Assembly: GCF_019061185.1 (NCBI RefSeq)
Contig: NZ_JAHQZU010000002.1
Location: forward strand, 1-64,000
DNA from: Paracoccus sp. Z118
GTDB taxonomy: Bacteria > Pseudomonadota > Alphaproteobacteria > Rhodobacterales > Rhodobacteraceae
Reading direction: 5' to 3'
DNA length: 64,000 bases
In this document: positions 45,882 to 56,538 of the stretch, piece by piece
Layout of the letters: each line of letters begins with the position of its first letter
Numbering within the stretch: the stretch's first letter is position 1
Notes under the pieces: model-generated
Databases searched by the model: none
Told to the model about the DNA's origin: nothing
The model's input: only the letters and a program-made list of their open reading frames with translations
Made by a program: the position numbers and the translations under genes

Positions 45882-46334
45882 ATGCCGCTTTACGAGCATG
45901 TGCTGATCGCCCGCCAGGACCTGTCGAACACGCAGGCCGAAGGGCTGATCGAACATTTCTCGACCGTGCTCGCCGACAACGGCGGAACGGTCAAGGAAAG
46001 CGAATACTGGGGCGTGCGCACGCTCGCCTACAAGATCAACAAGAACCGCAAGGGCCATTACGCCTTCCTGCGCACCGACGCGCCCTCGGCCGCCGTGCAG
46101 GAGATGGAGCGTCTCGCCCGCCTGCATGACGACGTCATGCGCGTTCTGACCATCAAGGTCGATGCGCATCAGGAAGGCCCGTCCATCCAGATGCAGAAGC
46201 GCGACGAGCGTGACAGCCGCGACCGCGGCCCGCGCCGCGACCGCGACGACCGGGGCGGCGAGCGCCGTGACCGCGACGACCGCGGTGACCGTGGTGGTGA
46301 CCGTGGCGGCGAGCGCCGCGAAGAGCGGAACTGA
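45882..46334 (+). CDS. rpsF: 30S ribosomal protein bS6
   Basis: The 150-residue small-subunit protein pairs with bS18. The core covers residues 1-100: [20 protein letters not shown] at the start, [20 protein letters not shown], and [20 protein letters not shown]. The last about 44 residues (107-150) are an Arg/Asp/Gly-rich tail of repeated RDDRG and RGGERR units, longer than in most bacteria. The ATG at 45882 is preceded by GAAAGGGATGCC; an upstream ATG at 45852 gives a non-homologous extension. It leads rpsF-rpsR-rplI. Confidence 0.97.
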   Translation: MPLYEHVLIARQDLSNTQAEGLIEHFSTVLADNGGTVKESEYWGVRTLAYKINKNRKGHYAFLRTDAPSAAVQEMERLARLHDDVMRVLTIKVDAHQEGPSIQMQKRDERDSRDRGPRRDRDDRGGERRDRDDRGDRGGDRGGERREERN

Positions 46335-46351
46335 GGCGAAGGAGAGCATTC

Positions 46352-46579
46352 ATGGCGACCAAACCGTTTTTCCGCCGCCGGAAGGTCGATCCCTTCGGGA
46401 GCGATAACGCCCCGGCGATCGACTACAAGGACACCCGCCTGCTGCAGCGCTATATCAGCGAACGCGGCAAGATCGTGCCGTCGCGCATCACCGCGGTGTC
46501 GGCAAAGAACCAGCGCAAGCTGTCGCAGGCCATCAAGCGCGCGCGCTTCCTGGCCCTGCTGCCCTATGCCGTGAAGTAA
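46352..46579 (+). CDS. rpsR: 30S ribosomal protein bS18
   Basis: The 75-residue protein binds bS6 and the 16S platform. Signature stretches are [45 protein letters not shown] and [20 protein letters not shown]. It is complete and of usual length, with GAAGGAGAG before the ATG. It lies 17 bases after rpsF and 10 bases before rplI. Confidence 0.98.
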   Translation: MATKPFFRRRKVDPFGSDNAPAIDYKDTRLLQRYISERGKIVPSRITAVSAKNQRKLSQAIKRARFLALLPYAVK

Positions 46580-46589
46580 GGAGAGACCG

Positions 46590-47177
46590 ATGCAAGTCAT
46601 CCTGCTGGAACGCGTGGCCAAGCTTGGCCAGATGGGCGAAGTCGTGAAGGTCAAGGAAGGGTTCGCCCGCAACTACCTTCTGCCGCAAGGCAAGGCGATG
46701 CGCGCGAACGAGGCGAACATCGCCGCCTTCGAAGCCCGCAAGGCCGAACTCGCCACCCGCAACGACGAAAGCCGTGCCGACGCCCAGAAGCTCGCCGAGC
46801 GTCTGGACGGCCAGTCCTTCGTCATCATCCGCTCGGCCTCGGACGCCGGCGCGCTGTATGGCTCGGTCACCCCGCGTGACGCCGCCGAAGCCGCCGAAGC
46901 CGAAGGGTTCAAGGTCGAACGCCGCCAGATCGTGCTGACCGCCCCGATCAAGGATCTGGGCCTGCACACGGTCTATGTGCACCTGCACCCCGAGGTGGAA
47001 GCCCGGATCACCCTGAACGTCGCCCGCTCGGCCGAGGAAGCCGAACTGCAGGCGTCGGGCAAGTCGATCCAGGAACTGGCCGCGGAAGAAGAAGCCGCCG
47101 CCGAGTTCGAGATCGCGGAACTCTTCGACGACATCGGCTCGGCCGGTCGCGACGAGGACGAAGCGCCGCGCGGCTGA
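46590..47177 (+). CDS. rplI: 50S ribosomal protein bL9
   Basis: The 195-residue large-subunit protein has an N-terminal domain [36 protein letters not shown], a long connecting helix (residues 41-75), and a C-terminal rRNA-binding domain. An acidic C-terminal extension of about 40 residues ([20 protein letters not shown]) follows, absent from E. coli L9 (149 residues) but seen in Rhodobacteraceae. A strong GGAGAG site precedes the ATG. A terminator follows 23 bases past the stop. Confidence 0.97.
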   Translation: MQVILLERVAKLGQMGEVVKVKEGFARNYLLPQGKAMRANEANIAAFEARKAELATRNDESRADAQKLAERLDGQSFVIIRSASDAGALYGSVTPRDAAEAAEAEGFKVERRQIVLTAPIKDLGLHTVYVHLHPEVEARITLNVARSAEEAELQASGKSIQELAAEEEAAAEFEIAELFDDIGSAGRDEDEAPRG

Positions 47178-47200
47178 TCGCCCCGCATCGCACCACATTC

Positions 47201-47234
47201 AGGGCCGCGCCGGGTTTCCGGCGCGGCCCTTTCC
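47201..47234 (+). terminator. intrinsic terminator of the rpsF-rpsR-rplI operon
   Basis: AGGGCCGCGCCGG (47201-47213) and CCGGCGCGGCCCT (47218-47230) form a perfect 13-base stem with loop GTTT, followed by TTCCTTTT. The descending arm plus tail (GCGCGGCCCTTTCCTTT) recurs once at about 47257-47273. Confidence 0.8.
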
Positions 47235-47344
47235 TTTTGCGCGGTCCTATCCTGTCGCGCGGCCCTTTCCTTTGCACGGATCGGGAACGCGCGGCGCGGG
47301 CTGCGGGTTGATCCGCGACAGCCCCTGCCCGAGAGGATGCGCCG

Positions 47345-47548
47345 ATGGCGACCGATCCCCGCATATTGAAGAACGTCATCAGCGAGGAGATGACGGACAG
47401 CCCCGACGACAAGACCTCGCTGGATGTCGAGAAGGATCTGGGCATCCCCGATCCGCAATCCTCGACCACCGATCACGAGGAGGATCTGGCGATCCCGCCC
47501 TCGAAGAACCCGGCCCGCGGGCGCGAGCCGAATGATTCGGGACGCTGA
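47345..47548 (+). CDS. small acidic protein of unknown function
   Basis: The 67-residue protein is hydrophilic and acidic, with no cysteine or membrane segment, and is probably disordered (NVISEEMTDSPDDKTSLDVEK, then STTDHEEDLAIPPSKNPARG). The ribosome-binding site GAGAGGATGCGCCG precedes the ATG. Codon use is typical of the genome, which supports it being a gene, but I do not recognise a family. It precedes two membrane-protein genes on the same strand with a gap of 117 bases. Confidence 0.65.
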   Translation: MATDPRILKNVISEEMTDSPDDKTSLDVEKDLGIPDPQSSTTDHEEDLAIPPSKNPARGREPNDSGR

Positions 47549-47665
47549 GCGCGCAACCGATATTCGGCAACGATCACAGGAGCGTGGAACATTCACCGGC
47601 CCAGCCGGGTTTCCCGTCCGATCCACGCGCGACGCGCCCGCCGCCGCCATCTGAAAGGAACTTCG

Positions 47666-48526
47666 ATGCCACAGTCCGACCGCCCCGTGTTCGGCGCCCC
47701 GATCGACCGCAGCCAGGAAACCTATCGCCCCTCGCCCTATCCCTCGCAGAAGCCGCTGCCGCATGGCGACGTCTCGCTTGACGGGAAAAGCGCCTGGCCC
47801 GAGCCCTCGCTCACCTCCCGCATCGTCGTCTGGGGCGGCACCGGCATCGTCGCCGCCGCGCTGACCGCCGGGGCGGTTCTGGCGGTGCGCAAGGTGGCCG
47901 ATCTGGTCACCGGCGACGACGAGATGGAACGCGACGCCGACCGCGAAGCCGAGAAGGCGCGCGAGCGGGTCTATGCCGCCTCACGCTCGCGCAACCGCAG
48001 CAATCTCGCGCCCCGCTTCGCTGACCTGAATGAGGAAGCCCGCAGCCGGATGCGGGCCCGCCAGCGCGCCCGCGAGGCCGAGATGGAGCGTCACACCCGC
48101 GATATCCGTGCCGACGCGGCCCAGCAGCAGCGGCCGCAGCGGCGGCGGCGCAAGCCCCAGGCCAACCTGCTTGGCGATATCGAGAATACCGCCCAGCGGA
48201 TGAGCCGCAGCGCCGAAGGGCTGGTCGGCTCGCTGAGCGCCGCGATGGCCGGGTTCCGGCAGGTCGCGGGGCAGGCCGAGCATGTCATCCGCGAGTTCCA
48301 CCAGACTGCGGACGATATCCGCTCACTACTCGGCACCGGCAGCGGGGGCAGCAGCAGCGGCGATCCGGGCCGGTCGCGGACGGAACGCTGGGCGGACGAT
48401 GCCTCGCGCGCCCGCCGTGCGGCCGATCCCTACGCCAAGCCGCTGCGGCGCGAGGTGGTGGACATGCGCGAGGACGAGACGCCCCCTGAACATACGGACG
48501 ACAGCGCCCGCACCCACCGGCTCTGA
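47666..48526 (+). CDS. membrane-anchored protein with charged helical domain, unknown function
   Basis: The 286-residue protein has one transmembrane segment at residues about 52-73 (RIVVWGGTGIVAAALTAGAVLAV). A strongly charged Arg/Glu-rich helix follows (DREAEKARERVYAASRSRNR to about 150). An amphipathic region then resembles apolipoprotein or envelope-stress helices (ENTAQRMSRSAEGLVGSLSAAMAGFRQVAGQAEHVIREF), before a disordered tail. The first 50 residues are Pro/Ser-rich. AAAGGAAC before the ATG supports the start. No known family. It lies 63 bases upstream of the YihY gene. Confidence 0.75.
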   Translation: MPQSDRPVFGAPIDRSQETYRPSPYPSQKPLPHGDVSLDGKSAWPEPSLTSRIVVWGGTGIVAAALTAGAVLAVRKVADLVTGDDEMERDADREAEKARERVYAASRSRNRSNLAPRFADLNEEARSRMRARQRAREAEMERHTRDIRADAAQQQRPQRRRRKPQANLLGDIENTAQRMSRSAEGLVGSLSAAMAGFRQVAGQAEHVIREFHQTADDIRSLLGTGSGGSSSGDPGRSRTERWADDASRARRAADPYAKPLRREVVDMREDETPPEHTDDSARTHRL

Positions 48527-48589
48527 CCGCCGCTCCGTTCCCCGCGCCTGTCTCGACGCGCGGGGCTTCCGACCCGAAAGGACCGCCTC

Positions 48590-49687
48590 ATGCCGCAACG
48601 CCCGCCCGCACCCGATGTCTATGACGCGCTGTTCGGTGAACTGCCCGAGGGGTGGCGCGAGCGGAAGGGGCTGCCGCCCGAGGGGCAGAGGGCGGACGAT
48701 GCGGCGGACGCGGACGAGCAGGACCGCCAGGACGGGAAGGACGCGCCCGACACCCCCGGCAGCCCGCCGCGGATGCCGGGCGCCCCGGCCTCGCCCTGGC
48801 ATCTCAGCCGAGCAAGCTGGTTCACGATCCTCAAGAACACGGTGAAGCAGATCGGCGAGGATCGCGTCACCTCGGTCGCGGGGGGCGTGGTCTATTTCGC
48901 CCTGCTGGCGCTGTTTCCGGCGATCACCGCGCTGGTGTCGATCTATGGCTGGGTCGCCGACCGCGATACCATCATCGAAAGCGTCGATCTGCTGAGCCGC
49001 TTCCTGCCGCCCGGCGCGGTCGAACTGGTCGCGGGCCAGATCGTCGCCATCGCCTCGGCCCCCGCCACGGCGCTGTCGCTGGCGGGTATCGTCAGCATCC
49101 TTCTGGCGCTGTGGACCACCAACGGCGGCATGAAGGCGCTACTCCAAGCGCTGAACGTCGCCTGGTACGAGACCGAGAAGCGCGGCTTCATCATGCTCAA
49201 CGTCGTCTCGCTGGCGATGACGCTGGGGGCGATCCTGCTGATCATCGTGATGATCGTCGCCATCACGATCCTGCCGACGCTGGTCCGCGTCTTCGCCCCC
49301 GGCTCCATGGTCGAGGGGCTGGTCACGCTGCTGCGCTGGCCGCTCATGTTCGGGGCCCTGCTGCTGGCGCTGGCGGTGCTGTATCGGTTCGGACCCAGCA
49401 AGAACGATCCCAAATGGCAGTGGATCAGCCCCGGCGCGCTGCTGGCCGCCGTGGGGCTCATCATCGCCTCGGTGCTGTTTTCCTGGTATGTCGCCAATTT
49501 CGGCAACTACAACGAGACCTACGGCTCGCTCGGCGCCGTGGTCGTGCTGATGCTCTGGCTATGGATCGCCGCCATCGTGGTGCTGGTGGGGGCCGAGCTG
49601 AACTCGGAAACCGAGCGACGGATCAAGATCGAGAACGGCGTGGCCCCACAGGACGAGCAGGCCGATTCCATCGAAATGCAGAAATGA
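48590..49687 (+). CDS. YihY/BrkB family inner-membrane protein
   Basis: The 365-residue integral membrane protein has an N-terminal disordered acidic stretch of about 75 residues, then six helices. The family motif RVTSVAGGVVYFALLALFPAITALVSIYGW marks helix 1, followed by LLALWTTNGGMKALLQALNVAWYE, and the C-terminal VVLMLWLWIAAIVVLVGAELNSETERR. YihY proteins were once called ribonuclease BN in error; their role is unknown and possibly in envelope integrity. The ATG has GAAAGGACCG upstream. It is convergent with the trigger factor gene across a shared terminator. Confidence 0.93.
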   Translation: MPQRPPAPDVYDALFGELPEGWRERKGLPPEGQRADDAADADEQDRQDGKDAPDTPGSPPRMPGAPASPWHLSRASWFTILKNTVKQIGEDRVTSVAGGVVYFALLALFPAITALVSIYGWVADRDTIIESVDLLSRFLPPGAVELVAGQIVAIASAPATALSLAGIVSILLALWTTNGGMKALLQALNVAWYETEKRGFIMLNVVSLAMTLGAILLIIVMIVAITILPTLVRVFAPGSMVEGLVTLLRWPLMFGALLLALAVLYRFGPSKNDPKWQWISPGALLAAVGLIIASVLFSWYVANFGNYNETYGSLGAVVVLMLWLWIAAIVVLVGAELNSETERRIKIENGVAPQDEQADSIEMQK

Positions 49688-49688
49688 A

Positions 49689-49713
49689 AAAGGCCGCCCT
49701 CGGGGCGGCCTTT
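49689..49713. terminator. bidirectional terminator between the YihY and trigger factor genes
   Basis: AAAGGCCGCCC (49689-49699) and GGGCGGCCTTT (49703-49713) form a perfect 11-base stem with loop TCG. It is flanked by an A-run on the left and TTTCGATTT on the right, placed between two convergent stops. Confidence 0.8.
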
Positions 49714-49732
49714 CGATTTCACTGCGGGCCGA

Positions 49733-51067
49733 TCAGAGTTCGTCGAGCTTTTCGATCGCCTGCTCCAGCTCTTCCTTGGAGACTTCGCGCTCGGTCACCT
49801 GCGCCTGATCGAAGATGTAATCGACGACCTTGTCCTCGAAGATGGGCGCGCGCAGCTGCTGCTGCGCCTGCGGGTTCTGCTGGATGAACTCGAAGAACGC
49901 CTTTTCCTGGCCGGGGAACTGGCGGGCCTGCTGCAGCACGGCCTGCGTCATTTCCTGGTCCGAGACCGTCACCTCGTTCTTCTGGCCGATCTCGGCCAGC
50001 AGCAGGCCAAGACGCACGCGGCGCTCGGCAAGGCTGCGATGCTCGTCGGTCGGCTCGATATGGCCGTGGTTGTGGCCGTGATCGTCCGGATGCTCCTCGT
50101 GGTAGAGCTGGTGCGCGATCTGCGCCGCCTCGGCATCGACCAGCGACTGCGGCAGCTCGAACTTCACCTGCTCGTCCAGTCGGTCCAGCAGCGCGCGCTT
50201 CATGATCGCGCGGCCGGCGCCCTTGTATTCGGCTTCCAGCCGCTCGCGGATCTGACCCTTGAGGGCTTCCAGATCGTCCGCGCCGAAACGCTTGGCCAGC
50301 TCGTCATCCAACTCGGCCGCCTTGGGCGACTTGACGGAATGGACGGTGGTCTCGAACACGGCTTCCTTGCCCTTCAGATGCGGGGCGCCGTAATCCTCCG
50401 GGAAGGTCACGTTGACCTTGACCTGATCCCCGGCCTTCGCGCCGGTCAGCTGCTCCTCGAAACCGGGGATGAAGCTGCCCGAGCCGATGACCAGCGGATA
50501 GCCCTCGGCCTCGCCGCCCTCGAACGCCTCGCCGTCCACGAAGCCCTTGAAGTCGATCGTGACCTGATCGCCGCTTTCGGCAGCCGCGCCCTCGGCCCGA
50601 TCCTCGAAGGACTGGGCGTTCTTGGCGAGGCTTTCCAGCGCCTCGTTCACGGCCGCATCCTCGGCGCGGACGGTCAGGCGTTCCAGTTGCAGGCCCGACA
50701 GGTCGGCTTCCGGGATCTCGGGCAGGTTCTCGTAGGAGACGTTGACGACGACATCGTCGCCTTCCTTCCAGGTCTCGCCGTTCTCCATCTCGATCTGCGG
50801 CTGGGTCGCGGGACGCGCCTTGGATTCGTCGAGATGGCTGCGCAGCGCGTCGTCGATGGATTTCTGCATCGCGTCACCCAGGATGCGCTGGCCGAACTGC
50901 TTCTTCAGCAGCGCCATCGGCACCTTGCCCTTGCGGAAGCCCTTCATCTCGACGTTCGGCTGCGCTTCGGCCAGTTGGCGATCGACCTCGGCCGCGAGAT
51001 CCGCGGCGGGCAGCGTGAACTGATAGCCGCGCTTGAGACCTTCGTTCAGGGTTTCCTTGACCTGCAT
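49733..51067 (-). CDS. tig: trigger factor, ribosome-associated chaperone
   Basis: The 444-residue peptidylprolyl isomerase binds nascent chains at the ribosome exit. The N-terminal domain holds the ribosome signature [17 protein letters not shown] near residues 44-60. The FKBP domain (about 160-245) carries [42 protein letters not shown]. The C-terminal helical arms complete the usual length. Residues about 323-343 are histidine- and acid-rich ([14 protein letters not shown]), a possible metal site. The start is the ATG at 51067, with GGAACTCCA context. Confidence 0.96.
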   Translation of the reverse strand: MQVKETLNEGLKRGYQFTLPAADLAAEVDRQLAEAQPNVEMKGFRKGKVPMALLKKQFGQRILGDAMQKSIDDALRSHLDESKARPATQPQIEMENGETWKEGDDVVVNVSYENLPEIPEADLSGLQLERLTVRAEDAAVNEALESLAKNAQSFEDRAEGAAAESGDQVTIDFKGFVDGEAFEGGEAEGYPLVIGSGSFIPGFEEQLTGAKAGDQVKVNVTFPEDYGAPHLKGKEAVFETTVHSVKSPKAAELDDELAKRFGADDLEALKGQIRERLEAEYKGAGRAIMKRALLDRLDEQVKFELPQSLVDAEAAQIAHQLYHEEHPDDHGHNHGHIEPTDEHRSLAERRVRLGLLLAEIGQKNEVTVSDQEMTQAVLQQARQFPGQEKAFFEFIQQNPQAQQQLRAPIFEDKVVDYIFDQAQVTEREVSKEELEQAIEKLDEL

Positions 51068-51177
51068 TGGAGTTCCTTTTGTCATGTCCGAAGGGGCCGC
51101 GTCGGGGGCGACCGTGCAGTTTGTCCGCCCTTCTATGCACCGGGGCGGCGACGCGCAAGCGGCGGCAAGGGAGAGAT

Positions 51178-51262
51178 TGGTGCGGGTGAAGGGACTCGAA
51201 CCCCCACGCCTTGCGGCGCCAGAACCTAAATCTGGTGCGTCTACCAGTTTCGCCACACCCGC
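51178..51262 (-). tRNA. tRNA-Leu (anticodon UAG), CCA encoded
   Basis: Read on the minus strand, the 7-base acceptor stem GCGGGTG pairs with CACCCGC. The D-arm is GGCGAAACTGGTAGACGC, and the anticodon stem CCAGA/TCTGG encloses the loop TTTAGGT (anticodon TAG). A variable arm GCGCCGCAAGGCGT makes it class II (Leu), and the T-arm is GGGGGTTCGAGTCCC. The terminal CCA is present in the DNA (51178-51180). The length with CCA is 85. Confidence 0.97.
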
Positions 51263-51365
51263 ATTGCTCGGGCGGCCGGGGCCGCCCTGAAAGCCTTGCC
51301 CTGTTAGCAAAGAGGGCGTGGGCGCGCGAGGGGATTCTTTGCGCCGCCGGACCGGGGCGCTGCCC

Positions 51366-51412
51366 ATGAATGGGGCAGAAGCCCCATTCATCCAGGATAT
51401 TTTGGCACCAAA
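51366..51412 (-). repeat. intergenic hairpin repeat, copy C
   Basis: On the minus strand the order is TTTGGTG (51412-51406), then AAATATCC (51402-51395), then the perfect 11-base stem ATGAATGGGGC/GCCCCATTCAT (51391-51366) with loop TTCT. It begins 6 bases past the stop of the NAD(P)HX repair gene, so it could act as its terminator. It is nearly identical to copy A (15827-15893) in order and stem sequence. Confidence 0.75.
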
Positions 51413-51418
51413 GACGGG

Positions 51419-53485
<2,067 letters not shown>

Positions 53486-53540
53486 CCTTAACCCGATAGC
53501 AACGATTGGCCGCTAGACCGGCCCGAACGAAGGAGCGACC

Positions 53541-54947
53541 ATGACGGTCAACGAAGTTCTGGACCTGCTGAAGACGGAAGAGGTCGCCTATGTCGATGTC
53601 CGCTTCACCGATCCGAAAGGCAAGCTGCAGCACGTCACGCTGGACGTGGACCTGATCGACGAGGATTTCTTCGAGGAAGGCTTCATGTTCGACGGCTCGT
53701 CCATCGCCGGGTGGAAGTCGATCGACCAGTCCGACATGAAGCTGATGCCCGACCCGGCGTCGGTCTATCTGGACCCGTTCTACGCCGAAAAGACGCTGTG
53801 CGTGCATTGCAACGTGGTCGAGCCCGACACCGGCGAGCCCTATGACCGAGACCCCCGCGGCACCGCCGTCAAGGCCGAGGCTTATCTGAAATCGACCGGC
53901 ATCGGCGACGCCTTTTACTGCGGCCCGGAAGCCGAGTTCTTCGTCTTCGACGACGTGCGCTATTCGGTGACGCCGCAGAAGGTCAGCTTCCAGATCGACT
54001 CGGTCGATGCCGCCTGGAACACCGACACCGAATACGAGATGGGCAACACCGCCCATCGCGCCGGCCACAAGGGCGCGTATTTCCCGGTCAACCCTATCGA
54101 CGCCGGCCAGGATCTGCGCGGCGAGATGCTGACCACCATGAAACGCATGGGGATGAAGACCGACAAGCACCACCATGAGGTGGCGACGGCCCAGCACGAG
54201 CTTGGCCTGATCTTCGGCGGGCTGGTCGAGCAGGCCGACAACATGCAGAAATACAAATACGTGATCCACAACGTGGCCCACGCCTACGGCAAGTCGGCGA
54301 CCTTCATGCCCAAGCCGATGAAGGGCGACAACGGCAGCGGCATGCACGTCAACATGTCGATCTGGAAGGACGGCAAACCGCTTTTCGCGGGCGACAAATA
54401 CGCCGATCTGAGCCAGGAGGCGCTGTGGTTCATCGGCGGCATCCTGAGGCACGCCAAGGCGCTGAACGCGCTGACCAACCCCTCGACCAACAGCTACAAG
54501 CGGCTGATCCCCGGCTTCGAGGCGCCGGTGCTGCGGGCCTATTCGGCGCGCAACCGCTCGGGCTGCGTGCGGATCCCGTGGACCGAGTCGCCGAAAGCCA
54601 AGCGCGTCGAAGCCCGCTTCCCCGATCCGTCCGCGAACCCCTATCTGTGCTTCGCCGCGCTGCTGATGGCCGGGCTGGACGGCATCCGCAACAAGATCGA
54701 CCCCGGTCCGGCTTCTGACAAGGACCTCTACGACCTGCCGCCCGAGGAGCTGGCCGGCATCCCGACCGTCTGCGGCAGTCTGCGCGAGGCGCTGGAGGAG
54801 TTGGAGAAGGACATGGACTTCCTGCTCCACGGCGACGTCTTCACCCGCGACCAGCTGCTGAGCTATATCCGCCTGAAGTGGGAGGAGGTCCATGCCTTCG
54901 AGCATACGCCCCATCCCATCGAATATGCGATGTATTACAGCTGCTGA
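53541..54947 (+). CDS. glnA: glutamine synthetase type I
   Basis: The 468-residue dodecameric enzyme ligates ammonia to glutamate. Key stretches are FMFDGSSIAGWKSIDQSDM (N-terminal beta-grasp, active-site latch), the catalytic region GPEAEFFVFDDVRY, GDNGSGMHVNMSIWKDGKPLF (ATP site), and NPSTNSYKRLIPGFEAPV. The adenylylation tyrosine is residue 397 in KDLYDLPPEE, so GlnE control is expected. GAAGGAGCGACC precedes the ATG. It is co-transcribed with glnB, and a strong hairpin follows. Confidence 0.98.
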   Translation: MTVNEVLDLLKTEEVAYVDVRFTDPKGKLQHVTLDVDLIDEDFFEEGFMFDGSSIAGWKSIDQSDMKLMPDPASVYLDPFYAEKTLCVHCNVVEPDTGEPYDRDPRGTAVKAEAYLKSTGIGDAFYCGPEAEFFVFDDVRYSVTPQKVSFQIDSVDAAWNTDTEYEMGNTAHRAGHKGAYFPVNPIDAGQDLRGEMLTTMKRMGMKTDKHHHEVATAQHELGLIFGGLVEQADNMQKYKYVIHNVAHAYGKSATFMPKPMKGDNGSGMHVNMSIWKDGKPLFAGDKYADLSQEALWFIGGILRHAKALNALTNPSTNSYKRLIPGFEAPVLRAYSARNRSGCVRIPWTESPKAKRVEARFPDPSANPYLCFAALLMAGLDGIRNKIDPGPASDKDLYDLPPEELAGIPTVCGSLREALEELEKDMDFLLHGDVFTRDQLLSYIRLKWEEVHAFEHTPHPIEYAMYYSC

Positions 54948-54966
54948 CCCGCAGCCGGAACGATGC

Positions 54967-54993
54967 AGAAGGGCGCCCGCTGGGCGCCCTTCT
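54967..54993. terminator. bidirectional terminator after glnA
   Basis: AGAAGGGCGCCC (54967-54978) and GGGCGCCCTTCT (54982-54993) form a perfect 12-base stem with loop GCT, 20 bases past the glnA stop and before the convergent permease stop at 55028. Confidence 0.75.
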
Positions 54994-55027
54994 CCGTTCA
55001 TCGTCGATGAACGCGGCCCCTGACGGT

Positions 55028-56413
55028 TCAGCCCAGGACCGAACCCAGCAGGATAACCGTGATCGTCGCGAGGACCGGGATCGCGACCGACACCACGAAG
55101 ATGTCGCCGTAGCTTTTCTTGTGGGTCAGGCCCGTGATCGCCAGCAGCGTGATGACCGCGCCGTTATGCGGCAACGCATCGAAGCCGCCGGACGAGAGCG
55201 AGGAGACCCGGTGCATCAGTTCCATGCTGATGCCCTGCTCGCGGCCCATCGCGGCCAGTTGCTCGCCCAGCGTGTTCAGCGCGATGGACAGCCCGCCCGA
55301 GGCCGAGCCGGTGATCCCGGCCAGCACGTTCACCGCCACGGCGAGCGACGCCACCGGATTATGGGGGAACAACCCCAGCACCGCGTCCCGCACGATGGCG
55401 AAGGCGGGCAGCGAGGCGATCACCGCGCCGTAGCCGACCTCGGACGCCGTGTTGAAGATCGGCAGCAGCGATCCCATCGTGCCGGCGTTCACCGTCTCCT
55501 TCGCGTCCGTAAAGCGCTTCCAGTTCAGCGCCAGCGCCAGCACGATGGAAATCGTCAGCGACAGGATGATCGCCCACAGTCCCGCGACGCGGGCCAGCGT
55601 CGTTGCGCCATATTCCGGCTGGCTCAGATAGGCGGCCCCGATCCGGGGGAACACGAGATAGGTGAAGATCACGTTCAGCACGATCACCGCGACCACCGGC
55701 GCGATGGCGACGGCGAAGCTGGGAAGGGCCGCATCCTTGGCCAGGGTGCTGTCGGCGCCGGTCGCGGCGTGCTGGCCATAGCCTTCGGACCGGGCCGCGG
55801 CGGCGGCGGCGCGGCGGTTCAGCCACAGCGTGCCGCCGCCGAGCATGATGAGCCCGGCCAGCGTGCCGAGGACCGGCGCGGCAAAGACGTTGGTCCCGAA
55901 GAACGGGATCGGGATCGCGTTCTGGATCGCCGGCGTGCCGGGGAACGCGGTCATGGTGAAGGTGAACGACCCCAGCGCGATGGCCGCCGGCAGCAGCCGC
56001 TTGGGAACATCGGACCGCCGGAAGAGCGCGTTGGCGATCGGATAGATCGCGAAGGCCACGACGAACAGCGACACGCCGCCATAGGTCAGCACGCCGCAGG
56101 CGAGCACCACGGCAAGGATCGCCCGCTCCGTCCCGACCTTCTCGACGATGAACTCGGCGATCGCGCGGGCGGCGCCGCCGTCGGCCATGAGCTTGCCGAA
56201 GATCGCGCCCAGCAGGAACAGCGGGAAATACGTGATGACATACCCGCCGAGCGCCGGCATGAAGACCTGGGTATAGGTGGCGACGATGGGCAGGCCGCCT
56301 TGCATGATCACGGCCAGCAGCGCCAGCAGAGGCGCGAGAATCAGGACGTTGATGCCGCGATAGGCGAGATACATCAACAGTCCGAGCGAAATCAGAATAC
56401 CTGCCAGTCCCAT
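55028..56413 (-). CDS. GntP family permease
   Basis: The 461-residue inner-membrane transporter has about 12-14 helices. GntP members are proton symporters for gluconate and other sugar acids or for 3-hydroxybutyrate and short organic acids. The C-terminal signature HRVSSLSSGGFDALPHNGAVITLLAITGLTHKKSYGD and the mid-protein ITGSASGGLSIALNTLG resemble the members linked to ketone-body and hydroxybutyrate use more than E. coli GntP. No catabolic or regulatory gene is adjacent, so the substrate is not settled. The ATG at 56413 follows GAGAGGTTCTCAA. Confidence 0.9.
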   Translation of the reverse strand: MGLAGILISLGLLMYLAYRGINVLILAPLLALLAVIMQGGLPIVATYTQVFMPALGGYVITYFPLFLLGAIFGKLMADGGAARAIAEFIVEKVGTERAILAVVLACGVLTYGGVSLFVVAFAIYPIANALFRRSDVPKRLLPAAIALGSFTFTMTAFPGTPAIQNAIPIPFFGTNVFAAPVLGTLAGLIMLGGGTLWLNRRAAAAAARSEGYGQHAATGADSTLAKDAALPSFAVAIAPVVAVIVLNVIFTYLVFPRIGAAYLSQPEYGATTLARVAGLWAIILSLTISIVLALALNWKRFTDAKETVNAGTMGSLLPIFNTASEVGYGAVIASLPAFAIVRDAVLGLFPHNPVASLAVAVNVLAGITGSASGGLSIALNTLGEQLAAMGREQGISMELMHRVSSLSSGGFDALPHNGAVITLLAITGLTHKKSYGDIFVVSVAIPVLATITVILLGSVLG

Positions 56414-56538
56414 TTGAGAACCTCTCCCGCAAATGACCGGCCCCTCGTAGGGCGGGCGGCCCTAGGCTGCAACCGCAGCAAACTTGCGGCGCGGGACCGA
56501 TCGGGGCTATTGACCTCGCGAAAACCAGAGGTACCGCC

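Noticed and set aside
51033..51290. An 85-codon plus-strand frame through the tRNA-Leu region
   Set aside because: It reads antisense through a tRNA gene; its GLEPP-containing peptide is the classic artefact of translating a tRNA T-arm.
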